Source: Saccharopolyspora endophytica
GTDB taxonomy: Bacteria > Actinomycetota > Actinomycetes > Mycobacteriales > Pseudonocardiaceae
Length of the DNA stretch: 64,000 nt
Assembly: GCF_018070075.1 (NCBI RefSeq)
Contig: NZ_JAGPXE010000003.1
Location: forward strand, 186,001 to 250,000
Reading direction: 5' to 3'
The notes beneath the pieces were generated by a model that was not told the origin of the DNA, did no database searches, and saw only the letters and a program-made list of their open reading frames with translations. Shown piece by piece: positions 1-8,269 of the stretch (its first letter is position 1; each line of letters begins with the position of its first letter). The position numbers and the translations under genes are program-made.

Positions 1-51
1 GGGGTGCTAGAGCTCCGGGAGATCTCGGCGAGCGAAGGGGCTGACCGGTGA
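1..51 (+). CDS. 3' end of an unidentified upstream gene
   Basis: An open frame enters from the left edge and ends with TGA at 49-51. That stop overlaps the GTG start of the next gene (GTGA at 48-51), which is the usual sign of a translationally coupled operon. Only about 16 residues are visible, ending SEGADR, too few to name the protein. The two following genes look like L-fucose oxidation enzymes, so a fuconate dehydratase or lactonase is a guess from context only. Confidence 0.5.
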   Translation, partial: GVLELREISASEGADR

Positions 52-800
52 GCGCAGGGGAGTTCGAGGGGCTGGCGGCGGTGGTCACCGGCGGCGGATC
101 GGGAATCGGCCTGGCGGTGGCGCGGACGCTGGCCGATCGCGGGGCGAAGGTCGCGGCGCTGGACCTGGATCCGGGCGGGGTTCCGGCCGGGATGCTCGGT
201 CTCCGGTGCGACGTCACCGACGAGGACTCGGTGCGCGCAGCGGTGCGGGAGTCCGTCGAGCACCACGGCGGCCTGGACGTGCTGGTCAACAACGCGGGCA
301 TCGGCGCGCAGGGCACGGTCGAGACGAACTCCTACGACGAGTGGCGGCGCGTCTTCGACGTCAACGTGCTGGGCATCGTGCGCACCAGCCGCGCGGCCCT
401 GCCGCACCTGCGCAGGTCGGCCGCCGCGTCGATCGTCAACACGTGCTCGATCGCGGCGACGGCCGGGCTTCCGGACCGCGCGGCCTACAGCGCCAGCAAG
501 GGCGCCGTGCTGTCGCTGACCCAGGCGATGGCCGCTGATCACCTCGCCGAGGGGGTGCGCGTCAACTGCGTGAACCCGGGCACCGCCGACACGCCGTGGG
601 TGCGTCGGCTGCTGTCGGCGGCGGACGATCCGGACGCGGAGCTGGCCGCGCTGAACGCCCGGCAGCCCTCGGGCCGCCTGGTCTCCGCCGACGAGGTGGC
701 GGCCGCGATCGCCTACCTGGCGGGGCCCGCGGCCGGGGCCACGACGGGGACGACGCTGGCCGTCGACGGCGGCATGCAGGGCCTGCGGTTGCGGAAGTGA
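48..800 (+). CDS. SDR family NAD(P)-dependent oxidoreductase, possibly 2-keto-3-deoxy-L-fuconate dehydrogenase
   Basis: Classical short-chain dehydrogenase of 250 residues. The cofactor motif TGGGSGIG lies at residues 14-21, NNAG at 81-84, and the catalytic Ser134, Tyr147 and Lys151 (YSASK) are all present. The acidic Asp39/Asp41 after the second strand suggests NAD. The GTG start overlaps the preceding stop, and its own stop overlaps the start of an aldo/keto reductase of the fucose dehydrogenase type, so the three genes form one operon. By context it may oxidise 2-keto-3-deoxy-L-fuconate; the SDR fold is certain, the substrate is inference. Confidence 0.85.
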   Translation: MSAGEFEGLAAVVTGGGSGIGLAVARTLADRGAKVAALDLDPGGVPAGMLGLRCDVTDEDSVRAAVRESVEHHGGLDVLVNNAGIGAQGTVETNSYDEWRRVFDVNVLGIVRTSRAALPHLRRSAAASIVNTCSIAATAGLPDRAAYSASKGAVLSLTQAMAADHLAEGVRVNCVNPGTADTPWVRRLLSAADDPDAELAALNARQPSGRLVSADEVAAAIAYLAGPAAGATTGTTLAVDGGMQGLRLRK

Positions 801-1753
801 CCGTCCTGGGCGGATCCGGGGTGCGGGTGAGCGCCCTGGGCTTCGGCGGTGCGGTGATCGGCAACCTCTACCGCGAGGTCTCGGAGGCGACGGCGGCGGA
901 GACGGTCGCGGCGGCGTGGGACGCCGGGATCCGCTACTTCGACACCGCACCGCACTACGGACTGGGGCTGGCCGAACGCCGGCTCGGCGCGGCGCTGGCG
1001 GGACGGGCCCGGCACGAGTTCTCGGTGTCGACCAAGGTCGGCAGGATCCTCGAACCCGCCCCGAACCCCGGTCGGGCCCGCGACGTGGCGGGCGGGTTCG
1101 CGGTGCCCGCGGACTTCGCGCGGCGGTGGGACTTCAGCGCCGACGGCGTCCGCCGCTCCCTGGAATCCAGTGTGGACAGACTGGGGTTGGACCGCGTCGA
1201 CCTGGTGCTGCTGCACGATCCGGACGAGCACTGGGCGCAAGCGGTCGCCGAGGCCTACCCGGCCCTGCACGAGCTCCGCTCGCAGGGAGTGGTGGGGGCG
1301 ATCGGGGTGGGGATGAACCAGTGGCAGATGCTGCGGCGCTTCGTCACCGACACCGACGTCGACGCCGTGATGCTCGCGGGCCGCTACACGCTGCTGGACA
1401 CCTCCGGTGAGCCACTGCTGGACGAGTGCGCTCGGCGCGGCGTGTCCGTGCTGGCCGCAGGCGTGTTCAACGGTGGGGTGCTGGCCACCGACGATCCCGC
1501 CGCCCACGCCGTCTACGACTACCTCCCGGCATCACCGCAGGTGGTGGGCAGGGCCAGGCGGATGGTCGAGATCTGCCGCCGCCACGGGGTGGTCCTCCCA
1601 CAGGCGGCCATCGCGCACGCCGCGCGGCACCCGGCCGTGGCGTCGGTGGTGCTGGGAGCGCGCTCGCCGGAGGAGGTCCGGCGGAATGCCGAGCTGTTCC
1701 ACGCGCCCGTCCCCGACGAGCTGTGGGAGGAGCTGGCGGCGGCCGGGCCCTGA
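797..1753 (+). CDS. Aldo/keto reductase, L-fucose (D-threo-aldose 1-) dehydrogenase type
   Basis: Protein of 318 residues that oxidises an aldose to its lactone if the family call is right. The AKR tetrad is visible: Asp49, Tyr54 (FDTAPHYG), Lys80 (STKVG) and the His of LLHDPD. The pattern GRYTLLDTS followed by GVFNGGVL is characteristic of the D-threo-aldose 1-dehydrogenase branch. I chose GTG at 797 because it overlaps the preceding TGA by four bases and starts the beta-barrel at VLGGSGVRVSALGFG; longer starts would read the SDR gene out of frame. It would act before the SDR in an oxidative L-fucose route. Confidence 0.85.
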   Translation: MTVLGGSGVRVSALGFGGAVIGNLYREVSEATAAETVAAAWDAGIRYFDTAPHYGLGLAERRLGAALAGRARHEFSVSTKVGRILEPAPNPGRARDVAGGFAVPADFARRWDFSADGVRRSLESSVDRLGLDRVDLVLLHDPDEHWAQAVAEAYPALHELRSQGVVGAIGVGMNQWQMLRRFVTDTDVDAVMLAGRYTLLDTSGEPLLDECARRGVSVLAAGVFNGGVLATDDPAAHAVYDYLPASPQVVGRARRMVEICRRHGVVLPQAAIAHAARHPAVASVVLGARSPEEVRRNAELFHAPVPDELWEELAAAGP

Positions 1754-1777
1754 CCGTCCGGCCGCCGCCAGCTCCTC
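1727..1777. terminator. Bidirectional terminator, perfect 20-bp stem
   Basis: Bases 1727-1746 and 1758-1777 are perfect reverse complements (20 bp) around an 11-base loop. The left arm is made of the last codons of the aldo/keto reductase and the right arm reaches the stop codon of the convergent oxidoreductase, so one hairpin can end both transcripts. There is no T-run, as is usual in actinomycetes. Confidence 0.85.
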
Positions 1778-2714
1778 AGAAGCGGATGACCAACCGTCCC
1801 CGCGTGCCACCGGCTTCGAGCCGCCGGTGCGCCTCGGCGCCCTTCTCGATCGGGTAGGTGTCCGCGACGCGCAGCGTCAGCGCGCCCTCCTCGACCTGCT
1901 GCCGCAGCCGGTCGAGCTTGGCCTGCTCCAACCAGTAGTCGCGGATGAGCACCGCGTGGTACCGGATGCCGCGCTCGGCCTCGGCGGTGAACCCGCGCAC
2001 CGTGGCGATGCCTCCGCCGTCGCGGACCGCGGCCTCGACCGCGTCGTTGAGCACCGCCGCGTCCACGACGCCGTCCACACCGCCGGGCGCGATCTCGCGG
2101 ATGCGGGTGGCGACGTCGTCGCCGCGCTCGACGATCTCGTCGGCGCCCAGTGAGGCCACCAGGTCGCGGTCGGAGTCCTTGGCGTCGGCGATCACCCGCA
2201 GGCCGTCGGCCTTGGCCAGCTGCACGACGTAGCCGCCGAGGGTTCCGGCGGCGCCGGTGACGGCGAGCAGCCCTCCGGGCGGCAGCGCGAGCCGGTCGAG
2301 GGCGAGGCGAGCGGTGAGCCCGTTCATCGGCAGCGTCGAGGCGGCGTCGTGACCGGTCCCGGCAGGGGTGCGGGTGACGGACGCGGCGGGCAGCACTATG
2401 CTCTCCGAGTAGGCGCCGTGCGCACCGGACGGGATGACGATGGCCATCACGTCATCGCCGACCCGCAGGTCGGTGTCGGTGCCCTCGCCGATCTCGTCGA
2501 TGACGCCGGCGGCGTCCATGCCCGGCACGTAGGGCGGTTCGACGTCGCGGTACCGGTCGGGGAACCATCCCGCACGACCGGCGGTGTCGGTCGGGTTGAC
2601 CGCCGCCGCGCGCACCCGGATCCGCAGTTCGCCGGGGCCGGGATGCCGCTCCGGCACCTCGTGCACACCCAGGACCTCCGGACCGCCGAACTCGGTGAAA
2701 CCAACGACACGCAT
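1776..2714 (-). CDS. Zinc-independent NADP-dependent oxidoreductase (quinone oxidoreductase-like MDR)
   Basis: Protein of 312 residues from the medium-chain dehydrogenase/reductase superfamily. The N-terminal GroES-like part carries the family pattern AAVNPTD (37-43) and the nucleotide motif VTGAAGTLGG lies at 152-161. It lacks the Cys/His zinc ligands of true alcohol dehydrogenases, pointing to quinone oxidoreductase or enone reductase activity with NADPH. I took the ATG at 2714 because the protein begins there with the typical MRVVGFTEFGGPEVL; an in-frame extension upstream is antisense to the PhzF gene. It diverges from the PhzF gene across a 72-base promoter region. Substrate unknown. Confidence 0.85.
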   Translation of the reverse strand: MRVVGFTEFGGPEVLGVHEVPERHPGPGELRIRVRAAAVNPTDTAGRAGWFPDRYRDVEPPYVPGMDAAGVIDEIGEGTDTDLRVGDDVMAIVIPSGAHGAYSESIVLPAASVTRTPAGTGHDAASTLPMNGLTARLALDRLALPPGGLLAVTGAAGTLGGYVVQLAKADGLRVIADAKDSDRDLVASLGADEIVERGDDVATRIREIAPGGVDGVVDAAVLNDAVEAAVRDGGGIATVRGFTAEAERGIRYHAVLIRDYWLEQAKLDRLRQQVEEGALTLRVADTYPIEKGAEAHRRLEAGGTRGRLVIRF

Positions 2715-2786
2715 GTCGATCACAACCTGCGGCAGGCGGCCGGTATTCCGGCGCGTCAGGCGGATCACGTGAACTAGTCTGCGTTC

Positions 2787-3608
2787 ATGCGGAGGTTCCA
2801 GCAGGTGGACGTGTTCACCGACGTCCCGTACTACGGCAACCCGGTCGCGGTCGTGCTCGACTCGGAAGGTCTGACGGACGCGCAGATGCAGCGCTTCGCG
2901 GCGTGGACGAACCTGTCGGAGACGACATTCGTGCTGCCGCCGACCGTCGACGAGGCCGACTACCGGGTGCGGATCTTCACCGCCTCCGCCGAGCTGCCCT
3001 TCGCCGGTCACCCGACGCTGGGCACCTGCCACGCCTGGCAGTCGGTGCACGGGCAGCGCGACGCGGTGGTCCAGGAGTGCGGTGCCGGGCTGGTGACGGT
3101 GCGCCGCACCGACGGCGGACTGGCCTTCGAGGCGCCCCCGCTGCTGCGCTCCGGCCCGGTGGAACCGGAACTCCTCGACCGCATCGCCGCAGCGCTGGGC
3201 ATCGACAGCAGCGAGGTCGTGGACGCGCAGTGGGCCGACAACGGCCCCGGATGGGTCGCGCTGCTGCTGTCCGACGCCGACGCGGTGCTGGCGCTGGAGC
3301 CCTCGTACCGCGACGACCTCAAGATCGGTGTCGCGGGCCCGCACCCTGCGGACGGGCCCGCCAGGTACGAGGTCCGCGCGTTCGCCCCGGGCAGCGGCGG
3401 GTGCGTGGAGGACCCGGTCACCGGCAGCCTCAACGCCTCCCTCGCCCAATGGCTGCTGTCCACCGGCCGCACGACGGCCCCGTACACCACCCGGCAGGGA
3501 ACGGCCCTCGGTCGCGCCGGTCGGGTCCGCGTCGACACCGACGAGCACAACGCCCTCTGGGTGGGCGGCAGCACGGTCACCTGCATCGACGGCACCGTCG
3601 AGATCTGA
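2787..3608 (+). CDS. PhzF family isomerase/epimerase-like protein
   Basis: Protein of 273 residues with the two-half diaminopimelate-epimerase fold of PhzF/YddE proteins. The catalytic Glu45 (LSETTF) and the motif GHPTLGT near 74-80 are present, as is the C-terminal GCVEDPVTGSL block. No phenazine genes lie nearby, so this is the widespread stand-alone form whose substrate is unknown. The start ATG at 2787 gives the standard N terminus (FQQVDVFTDVPYYGNPVAVV). It faces a TetR gene convergently, 29 bases away. Confidence 0.88.
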   Translation: MRRFQQVDVFTDVPYYGNPVAVVLDSEGLTDAQMQRFAAWTNLSETTFVLPPTVDEADYRVRIFTASAELPFAGHPTLGTCHAWQSVHGQRDAVVQECGAGLVTVRRTDGGLAFEAPPLLRSGPVEPELLDRIAAALGIDSSEVVDAQWADNGPGWVALLLSDADAVLALEPSYRDDLKIGVAGPHPADGPARYEVRAFAPGSGGCVEDPVTGSLNASLAQWLLSTGRTTAPYTTRQGTALGRAGRVRVDTDEHNALWVGGSTVTCIDGTVEI

Positions 3609-3637
3609 GCCCGCGCTCCGGGATTCGTGAGCAGGGC

Positions 3638-4402
3638 CTAGCCGTCGATGAGCGCGGCGAGGCCGTCGAGGATGCGGTCCAGCCCGAACTCGTAGGCGTG
3701 GTCGGGGCTGTGGGCGGCCCGGTGCTCGGCACCGGCGGCTGCGCCGATGCGGGCGGCGTTGGGGTACTCCGCGGGATCGAAGACCTCAGCCAGCAGGGGT
3801 GCGTTGGTGTGCCACCACTGCTCGTCGGTGGTGGCGCTGTCCCGTTGCGCCGCTTCGGATTCCGCCGCCGCGAGCGCGGTGGAGCGGACGAAGTCGAGCA
3901 CCAGCGTCAGCGCCGAGTCGATGGCCACGTCGTCCAGCCCGAGGCCGAGGAACGCGCCGAGCTCGTGCTCGTACTTGGTGATCAGGCCCGGCCCCAGCGG
4001 TGGGCGGCTCGTCGAGACCTTCACCGCCCACGGGTGGAGCCGGTAGAGCTCGCGGTTGCGCGCGGCGACCTCGACGACCCGCTCCCGCCACGGCAGGTCC
4101 GCCAGCGGTTCTCGCGGCATGCGCTGGTAGATGCCGTCGAGCATGAGGTCCAGCAGCTCGGCCTTGCCGGGGACGTAGGTGTACATCGACATCGTCGACA
4201 CGCCCAGGCGTTCGGCGACCCCGCGCATCGTCACCGCCGCGAGCCCGTCGGCGTCGGCGAGTTCGACCGCGGCGTCGACGACCTGGTCGATGCTGCGGCC
4301 CTTGCGCGGGCCGCGCTGCGGTGAGCGCTCGCCCAGCTCGTGCCGCCACAGCAGTTCCAACGTCCGCCCGGGATCTCCGGCGCTGCTCCGCTCCACCACC
4401 AC
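3638..4402 (-). CDS. TetR/AcrR family transcriptional regulator
   Basis: Repressor of 254 residues with a long N-terminal arm, a TetR helix-turn-helix at about residues 36-82 (AVTMRGVAERLGVSTMSMYTY) and a C-terminal ligand domain of the TetR_C_1 type. It is transcribed away from a VOC gene, and a palindromic GTAC-repeat operator lies in the 65-base gap, so it very likely controls itself and that neighbour. Ligand unknown. Confidence 0.9.
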   Translation of the reverse strand: MVVERSSAGDPGRTLELLWRHELGERSPQRGPRKGRSIDQVVDAAVELADADGLAAVTMRGVAERLGVSTMSMYTYVPGKAELLDLMLDGIYQRMPREPLADLPWRERVVEVAARNRELYRLHPWAVKVSTSRPPLGPGLITKYEHELGAFLGLGLDDVAIDSALTLVLDFVRSTALAAAESEAAQRDSATTDEQWWHTNAPLLAEVFDPAEYPNAARIGAAAGAEHRAAHSPDHAYEFGLDRILDGLAALIDG

Positions 4403-4411
4403 GCATCACCT

Positions 4412-4440
4412 CCGTACTATGTACACTGTACGACGTACGG
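4412..4440. promoter_or_regulatory. GTAC-repeat operator for the adjacent TetR
   Basis: A 29-bp palindrome-like block between the divergent TetR and VOC starts. It holds four GTAC cores at 4414, 4421, 4428 and 4435, each separated by three bases, flanked symmetrically by CC and GG. The 7-bp period and two-fold symmetry fit a TetR dimer-of-dimers site. It would overlap both promoters. Binding is inferred. Confidence 0.7.
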
Positions 4441-4467
4441 GAAAAGCGAGCAGGAGGGGGTCGGCTG

Positions 4468-4845
4468 ATGCGGATCACGGCAACTGCGGTGTCGCTCAAC
4501 GTCGAGGACGTGGCGGCGTCGAGCCGGTTCCTGGTGGAGCACTTCGGATTCTCCGAGGTCATGGCCGCAGACGGGTTCACCTCGCTGGCCAGGGAGGACG
4601 CCGGGGTCAACGTGGTGTTCCTGCGGCGCGGGCTGGAGTCGCTGCCCGAGGACCAGCGCGACGACCACGCCGCCGGACTGATCCTGGCCTTCGAGGTCGA
4701 CGACCTGGAGGGAGAGCTCGCCCGGCTGCGGGACGAAGGCGTGGTCATCACCATGCCGCTGACCGTCGAGGAATGGGGCGAGCGGGCGTTCCAGGTCCGC
4801 GACCCCAACGGCGTCATCGTCCAGCTCGTCGACTGGAAGGGCTGA
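4468..4845 (+). CDS. VOC (glyoxalase/bleomycin-resistance) family protein
   Basis: Protein of 125 residues with one vicinal-oxygen-chelate beta-alpha-beta-beta-beta repeat pair: SLNVEDVAASSRFLVEHFGF at the start, and the closing RDPNGVIVQLVDW. A strong ribosome site (AGGAGGG at 4452-4458) sets the ATG at 4468. It is probably the target of the divergent TetR. VOC proteins of this size can be lyases, isomerases or drug-binding proteins; there is no basis here to choose. Confidence 0.88.
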   Translation: MRITATAVSLNVEDVAASSRFLVEHFGFSEVMAADGFTSLAREDAGVNVVFLRRGLESLPEDQRDDHAAGLILAFEVDDLEGELARLRDEGVVITMPLTVEEWGERAFQVRDPNGVIVQLVDWKG

Positions 4846-4857
4846 GCGGGCACGGGC

Positions 4858-6200
4858 TCACGCCTCCGCGGCGGGGGCCCGCACCTCGGCGTTCGCAGCG
4901 GCCGGTGGGTTGGTCTCCGGTCCCGGCGGACGGCGAAGAACATGAGGACACCACCGATGAGCACCAGCACGATCGGCCCGTACTCGTAGGGCATCAGCGC
5001 GCTGAGCCCCAGCAGCCAGAACGTGTAGAGACCCGGCAGGATCAGGCCGAACATGTAGCCGATCCCGTACCCGCTGGCCCGCACGCTCGCCGGGAAGCGC
5101 TCGTTGAGGTACACCAGGATCACGCCCAGGGGAGCCGACGGCGTCGCCTTGGCGATCACGCCGAGCAGCACGATGAACCACGCCGGAGCTCCGGCCGGGA
5201 CCGTGACCGCCAGCAGCAGGAACGAACCCGAGACCGCCACGGTGATCACCAAGGCCGCGCGCATCAGCAGCTTGCGCCGCCCGATGCGCTGCCCCAGCAC
5301 GGCCATGCCCAGGATGGCCGCGATCGTCACCACCGACGAGACCATCTCCACCGTCGTCGTCAGCTGCGGGCTCACGTCGAGCACCTGCACCACCAGCAGC
5401 GTCGGCAGGAACGACACCGACATCTGCGCGGTGAACCAGTAGCCGCAGGTGAACAGGAAGACGCTGAAGATCAGCGCCCGGTGGGTGGTGAACAGCTCCA
5501 CCACCGGCTGCTTGCTGCCCGACGCGCGCCGCTGCTCGTAGACCGACTCGTCCTCGACGACCTTGCGGTAGTGCATCAGGTACGCCACGCCGAGCCCGAA
5601 CCCGACGATGAACGGGATGCGCCAGCCCCACGTGAGGAACCCGTCGTGGCTGAAGGACTCCAGCAGCACGAAGATCAGCAGGTTCACGCCGAGCACCGAG
5701 GCCGGTGCGCCCATGCCGATGAGGCCGCCGATCCGGCCGCGCCGCTCGGGTTTCGCCTGTTCCAGGGCGAGCGGGATCGGTGCCGAGTAGCCGCCCGCCA
5801 GGAAGATCCCGCCGACCAGGCGGAGCATCGCGAACAGGGTGATCGCGCCGTAGCCCATGAACTGGTAGCCGGGCAGCAGCCCCATCACCAGCGTGATGAT
5901 CGTGAAGCCCCAGCCGCTGATCATGGTGACCCGCTTGCGGCCGATGCGGTCGGAGAGGTTGCCGAAGATGACGCTGCCGATCGGCCGGGCCAGCAGCCCG
6001 ATGGTGAACAGCAGCGTCGTGAACGTCGCCCGCGCCTCCACCGGCAGCCCCGGTGGCAGGAAGTAGCCCATGGCCGCCGGCAGCACGAACGCCGGCAGGT
6101 AGACGTCGAAGCTGTCGACGAACATCGAGATCGCGCCGCCGCGCGCGGATCTCCGCTCGTCGGCCTCGGTGATGGGCTTGCCGGAACCGGACAGCGTCAT
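4858..6200 (-). CDS. MFS transporter, MHS type, with a frameshifted C terminus
   Basis: Twelve-helix major facilitator of the metabolite:H+ symporter group (DSFDVYLPAFVLP at the start, GNLSDRIGRKRVT loop, WGWRIPF). The ATG at 6200 has GGGAGG seven bases upstream. After FFAVRR (about 4930) the frame loses its end: the natural tail (PGPETN...APAAEA, stop at 4858) lies in another frame, while the original frame stays open without a stop to 3786, antisense to the VOC gene. A one-base loss near 4920-4935, or a sequence error, would explain this. Upstream it is fused in frame to a truncated FAD oxidoreductase. Confidence 0.75.
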
Positions 6201-6992
6201 CGCCGACCTCCCGTGGTTGTGGTGGTGCTCAGCCGTCCAGGCGTGGGTCATGTTGAGCACCGCCGTGCTGCGCCCGGGGAAGAAGAACGCCAGGCCGTCG
6301 CGGCGCATCAGCCCGAACTCCTCGGCCCGCGCGGCGAGTCGCGCCGAGAGCTCGGCGGGTTCGGGCGCGTGGCCTTCGCCGAGGTTCTCCACCAGGACCT
6401 GCTGGGACCCGTAGATCTCGCGTTCCGGCAGGTGGCAGGGGAGTCCGACCTCCCACGCGAGGGAGGCGTCCCCGGAGGCGTCGACGAACCCGGACGCGGC
6501 GACCGACACCTCGCCGAACCGGGTGGCCAGCCGCAGGGAGTGGATCCGCTCGTCGCGCGACACCGACGTCAGCGAGGCGTTGGTGATCACCTGGACGCCG
6601 TGGGCCAGCACCGCGTTCTCCACCCACCGCTCGAGCGCCACCTCGTCGTAGTTGACGGTGATGGTGTGCCGGTGGGTGAAGTGGAGGTCGTTGGTGCGGG
6701 CCAGATCTCGGAAGATGTCGTCGACAATGCCGTGCGTCAGCTGGCGGTACTCCGGCCCGTTGCCGAAAACGCCGCAGAACAGGCCGATCAGCGAGTTGAC
6801 CATCTGCCCGCCGAGCACCGGCAGCGCGTCGACGAGCACGACGCGCTTGCCGAGCTTCGCGGCTTCGATCGCGGCCGACACCCCGGTGATCCCGGCGCCG
6901 AGGACGCACACGTCGGCGGCGACGTGGTGGGCCACCGGTCCGGACGGTCTGGTGACCACCCGGACCGGCAGGTCCGACAACGGATGCGGCAT
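6201..6992 (-). pseudogene. Truncated FAD-dependent oxidoreductase (FAD_oxidored-like), 3' part deleted
   Basis: The first 264 codons of an FAD-dependent oxidoreductase: Rossmann motif VCVLGAGITGVSAA near residue 28, GGQMV, and the substrate-domain block FVDASGDASLAWEVG. Family members usually run to about 450 residues or more, continuing after the NMTHAW region with a long helical part. Here the frame runs straight into the ribosome site and ATG of the MFS gene with no stop, so the last 40% is missing. The simplest reading is a deletion that fused it to the transporter. The remaining part lacks the C-terminal FAD-binding segment and is probably inactive. Confidence 0.7.
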
Positions 6993-7221
6993 GGATCACA
7001 CCCTAGGGAGCTCCTGCCGCGACGCGGAAATAGACGACGACCGGCCCGTCTCATCAACCGGGTCGATACCCGCAGCTCACCCGTCACCCGGACTCGCGAC
7101 CGCACCGCACAATTGCCCGGCACGACGTCCGTGCCCCGGGAACGCGGCTGCTCCGAGGGGGCGGTGATCGGCCGTCCGGTTGGCGGAGCAGGCAGGAGCG
7201 GGGCCGCATATCCTCGCGGGC

Positions 7222-8016
7222 ATGCAGCTAGATCTTTCGGGACGTACCGCGTTGGTCACCGGGTCGACGCAAGGGATCGGGTACTCCATCGCGCAGGGAC
7301 TGGCCCGGGCCGGAGCCCGGGTGGCGATCAACGGCCGGACCGCCGAGCGGGTCGACGAGGCCGTGCGGCAGATCCAGCGGGACGTGCCCGGCGCCGAGGC
7401 GGTGTCGGCGGCCGCCGACGTCACCACCGAGGCCGGGACGGCCGACCTGCTGAAGATCCTCCCGCGCGTGGACGTGCTGATCAACAACCTCGGCATCTTC
7501 GGCGCCCAGCCGGCCATGGAGATCACCGACGAGGACTGGCGCCGCTACTTCGAGGTCAACGTGCTCGCCGCGCTGCGGCTCACCCGCTCGTACCTGCCGG
7601 GGATGACGGGGGAGGGCTGGGGTCGCATCCAGTACATCGCCAGCGATTCGGCCGTGGTCATCCCCGCCGAGATGATCCACTACGGCATGTCCAAGACCGC
7701 GTTGCTCGCGGCTTCCCGCGGTTTCGCCAAGGAAGCCGCCGGAACCGGGGTGACCGTGAACTCGGTGATCGCCGGGCCGACCCACACCGGGGGCGTGGAG
7801 AAGTTCGTCTACGAGATGGTCGACTCCTCGCTGCCGTGGGACGAGGCGCAGCGGCAGTTCATGCGCGAGCACCGGCCGCAGTCGCTGCTGCAGCGCCTCA
7901 TCGAGCCGGAGGAGATCGCCAACATGGTCGTCTACCTCAGCTCCCCGCTGGCCTCGGCCACCACGGGTGCTGCGGTGCGCGTGGACGGCGGATACGTGGA
8001 CTCCATCCTGCCCTGA
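7222..8016 (+). CDS. SDR family oxidoreductase
   Basis: Classical SDR of 264 residues: TGSTQGIG at 13-20, NNLGIFG (a variant of NNAG), catalytic Ser in YIASDSA and YGMSK for Tyr/Lys. The region EMVDSSLPWDEAQRQFMREH is an insertion typical of a subgroup of unassigned SDRs. I chose ATG 7222, which starts MQLDLSGRTALVTG as in relatives; an in-frame start 14 codons earlier (7180) is less likely. It stands alone, 230 bases from the divergent FAD remnant. Substrate unknown. Confidence 0.85.
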   Translation: MQLDLSGRTALVTGSTQGIGYSIAQGLARAGARVAINGRTAERVDEAVRQIQRDVPGAEAVSAAADVTTEAGTADLLKILPRVDVLINNLGIFGAQPAMEITDEDWRRYFEVNVLAALRLTRSYLPGMTGEGWGRIQYIASDSAVVIPAEMIHYGMSKTALLAASRGFAKEAAGTGVTVNSVIAGPTHTGGVEKFVYEMVDSSLPWDEAQRQFMREHRPQSLLQRLIEPEEIANMVVYLSSPLASATTGAAVRVDGGYVDSILP

Positions 8017-8174
8017 TCGCGCAGGTGGGGGTGGTGGACCAGCCAGCCCCACATCGCTGCTGCGGCGTCGAACTCGCGCTCGGCGCCGCAGCGGCAGACC
8101 GCGCGGATCCTGTCGCCCGGCAGCCACTCCACGCGGTGGGCCAGGGTCTCGCCGGTCGGGCAGAGGGTGTCGAT
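7932..8174 (-). pseudogene. Small Cys-rich reading frame with a lost or ATC start
   Basis: This frame encodes a protein-like stretch (LCPTGETLAHRVEWLPGD, VCRCGAEREFD, MWGWLVHHPHL) with CxC and nearby Cys/His, resembling small metal-ribbon proteins of actinomycetes. No ATG, GTG or TTG lies in frame upstream, but AGGAG sits six bases before an ATC codon at 8174-8172, where ATG would be expected. The end overlaps the SDR gene by 85 bases. Either a rare ATC start or a gene that lost its start and stop by mutation. Confidence 0.35.
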
Positions 8175-8269
8175 GGCGAGCTCCTGTCGGGTCCGCGATC
8201 CGGTCGCGAAGGGCGGGGGAGCTCCACCGTATTGCTGTTGATCTTGACAGTAAACGGCAGAACCGTAAA

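Noticed and set aside
2787..3608. PhzF as part of a phenazine cluster
   Set aside because: No other phz gene nearby; stand-alone PhzF proteins are widespread.
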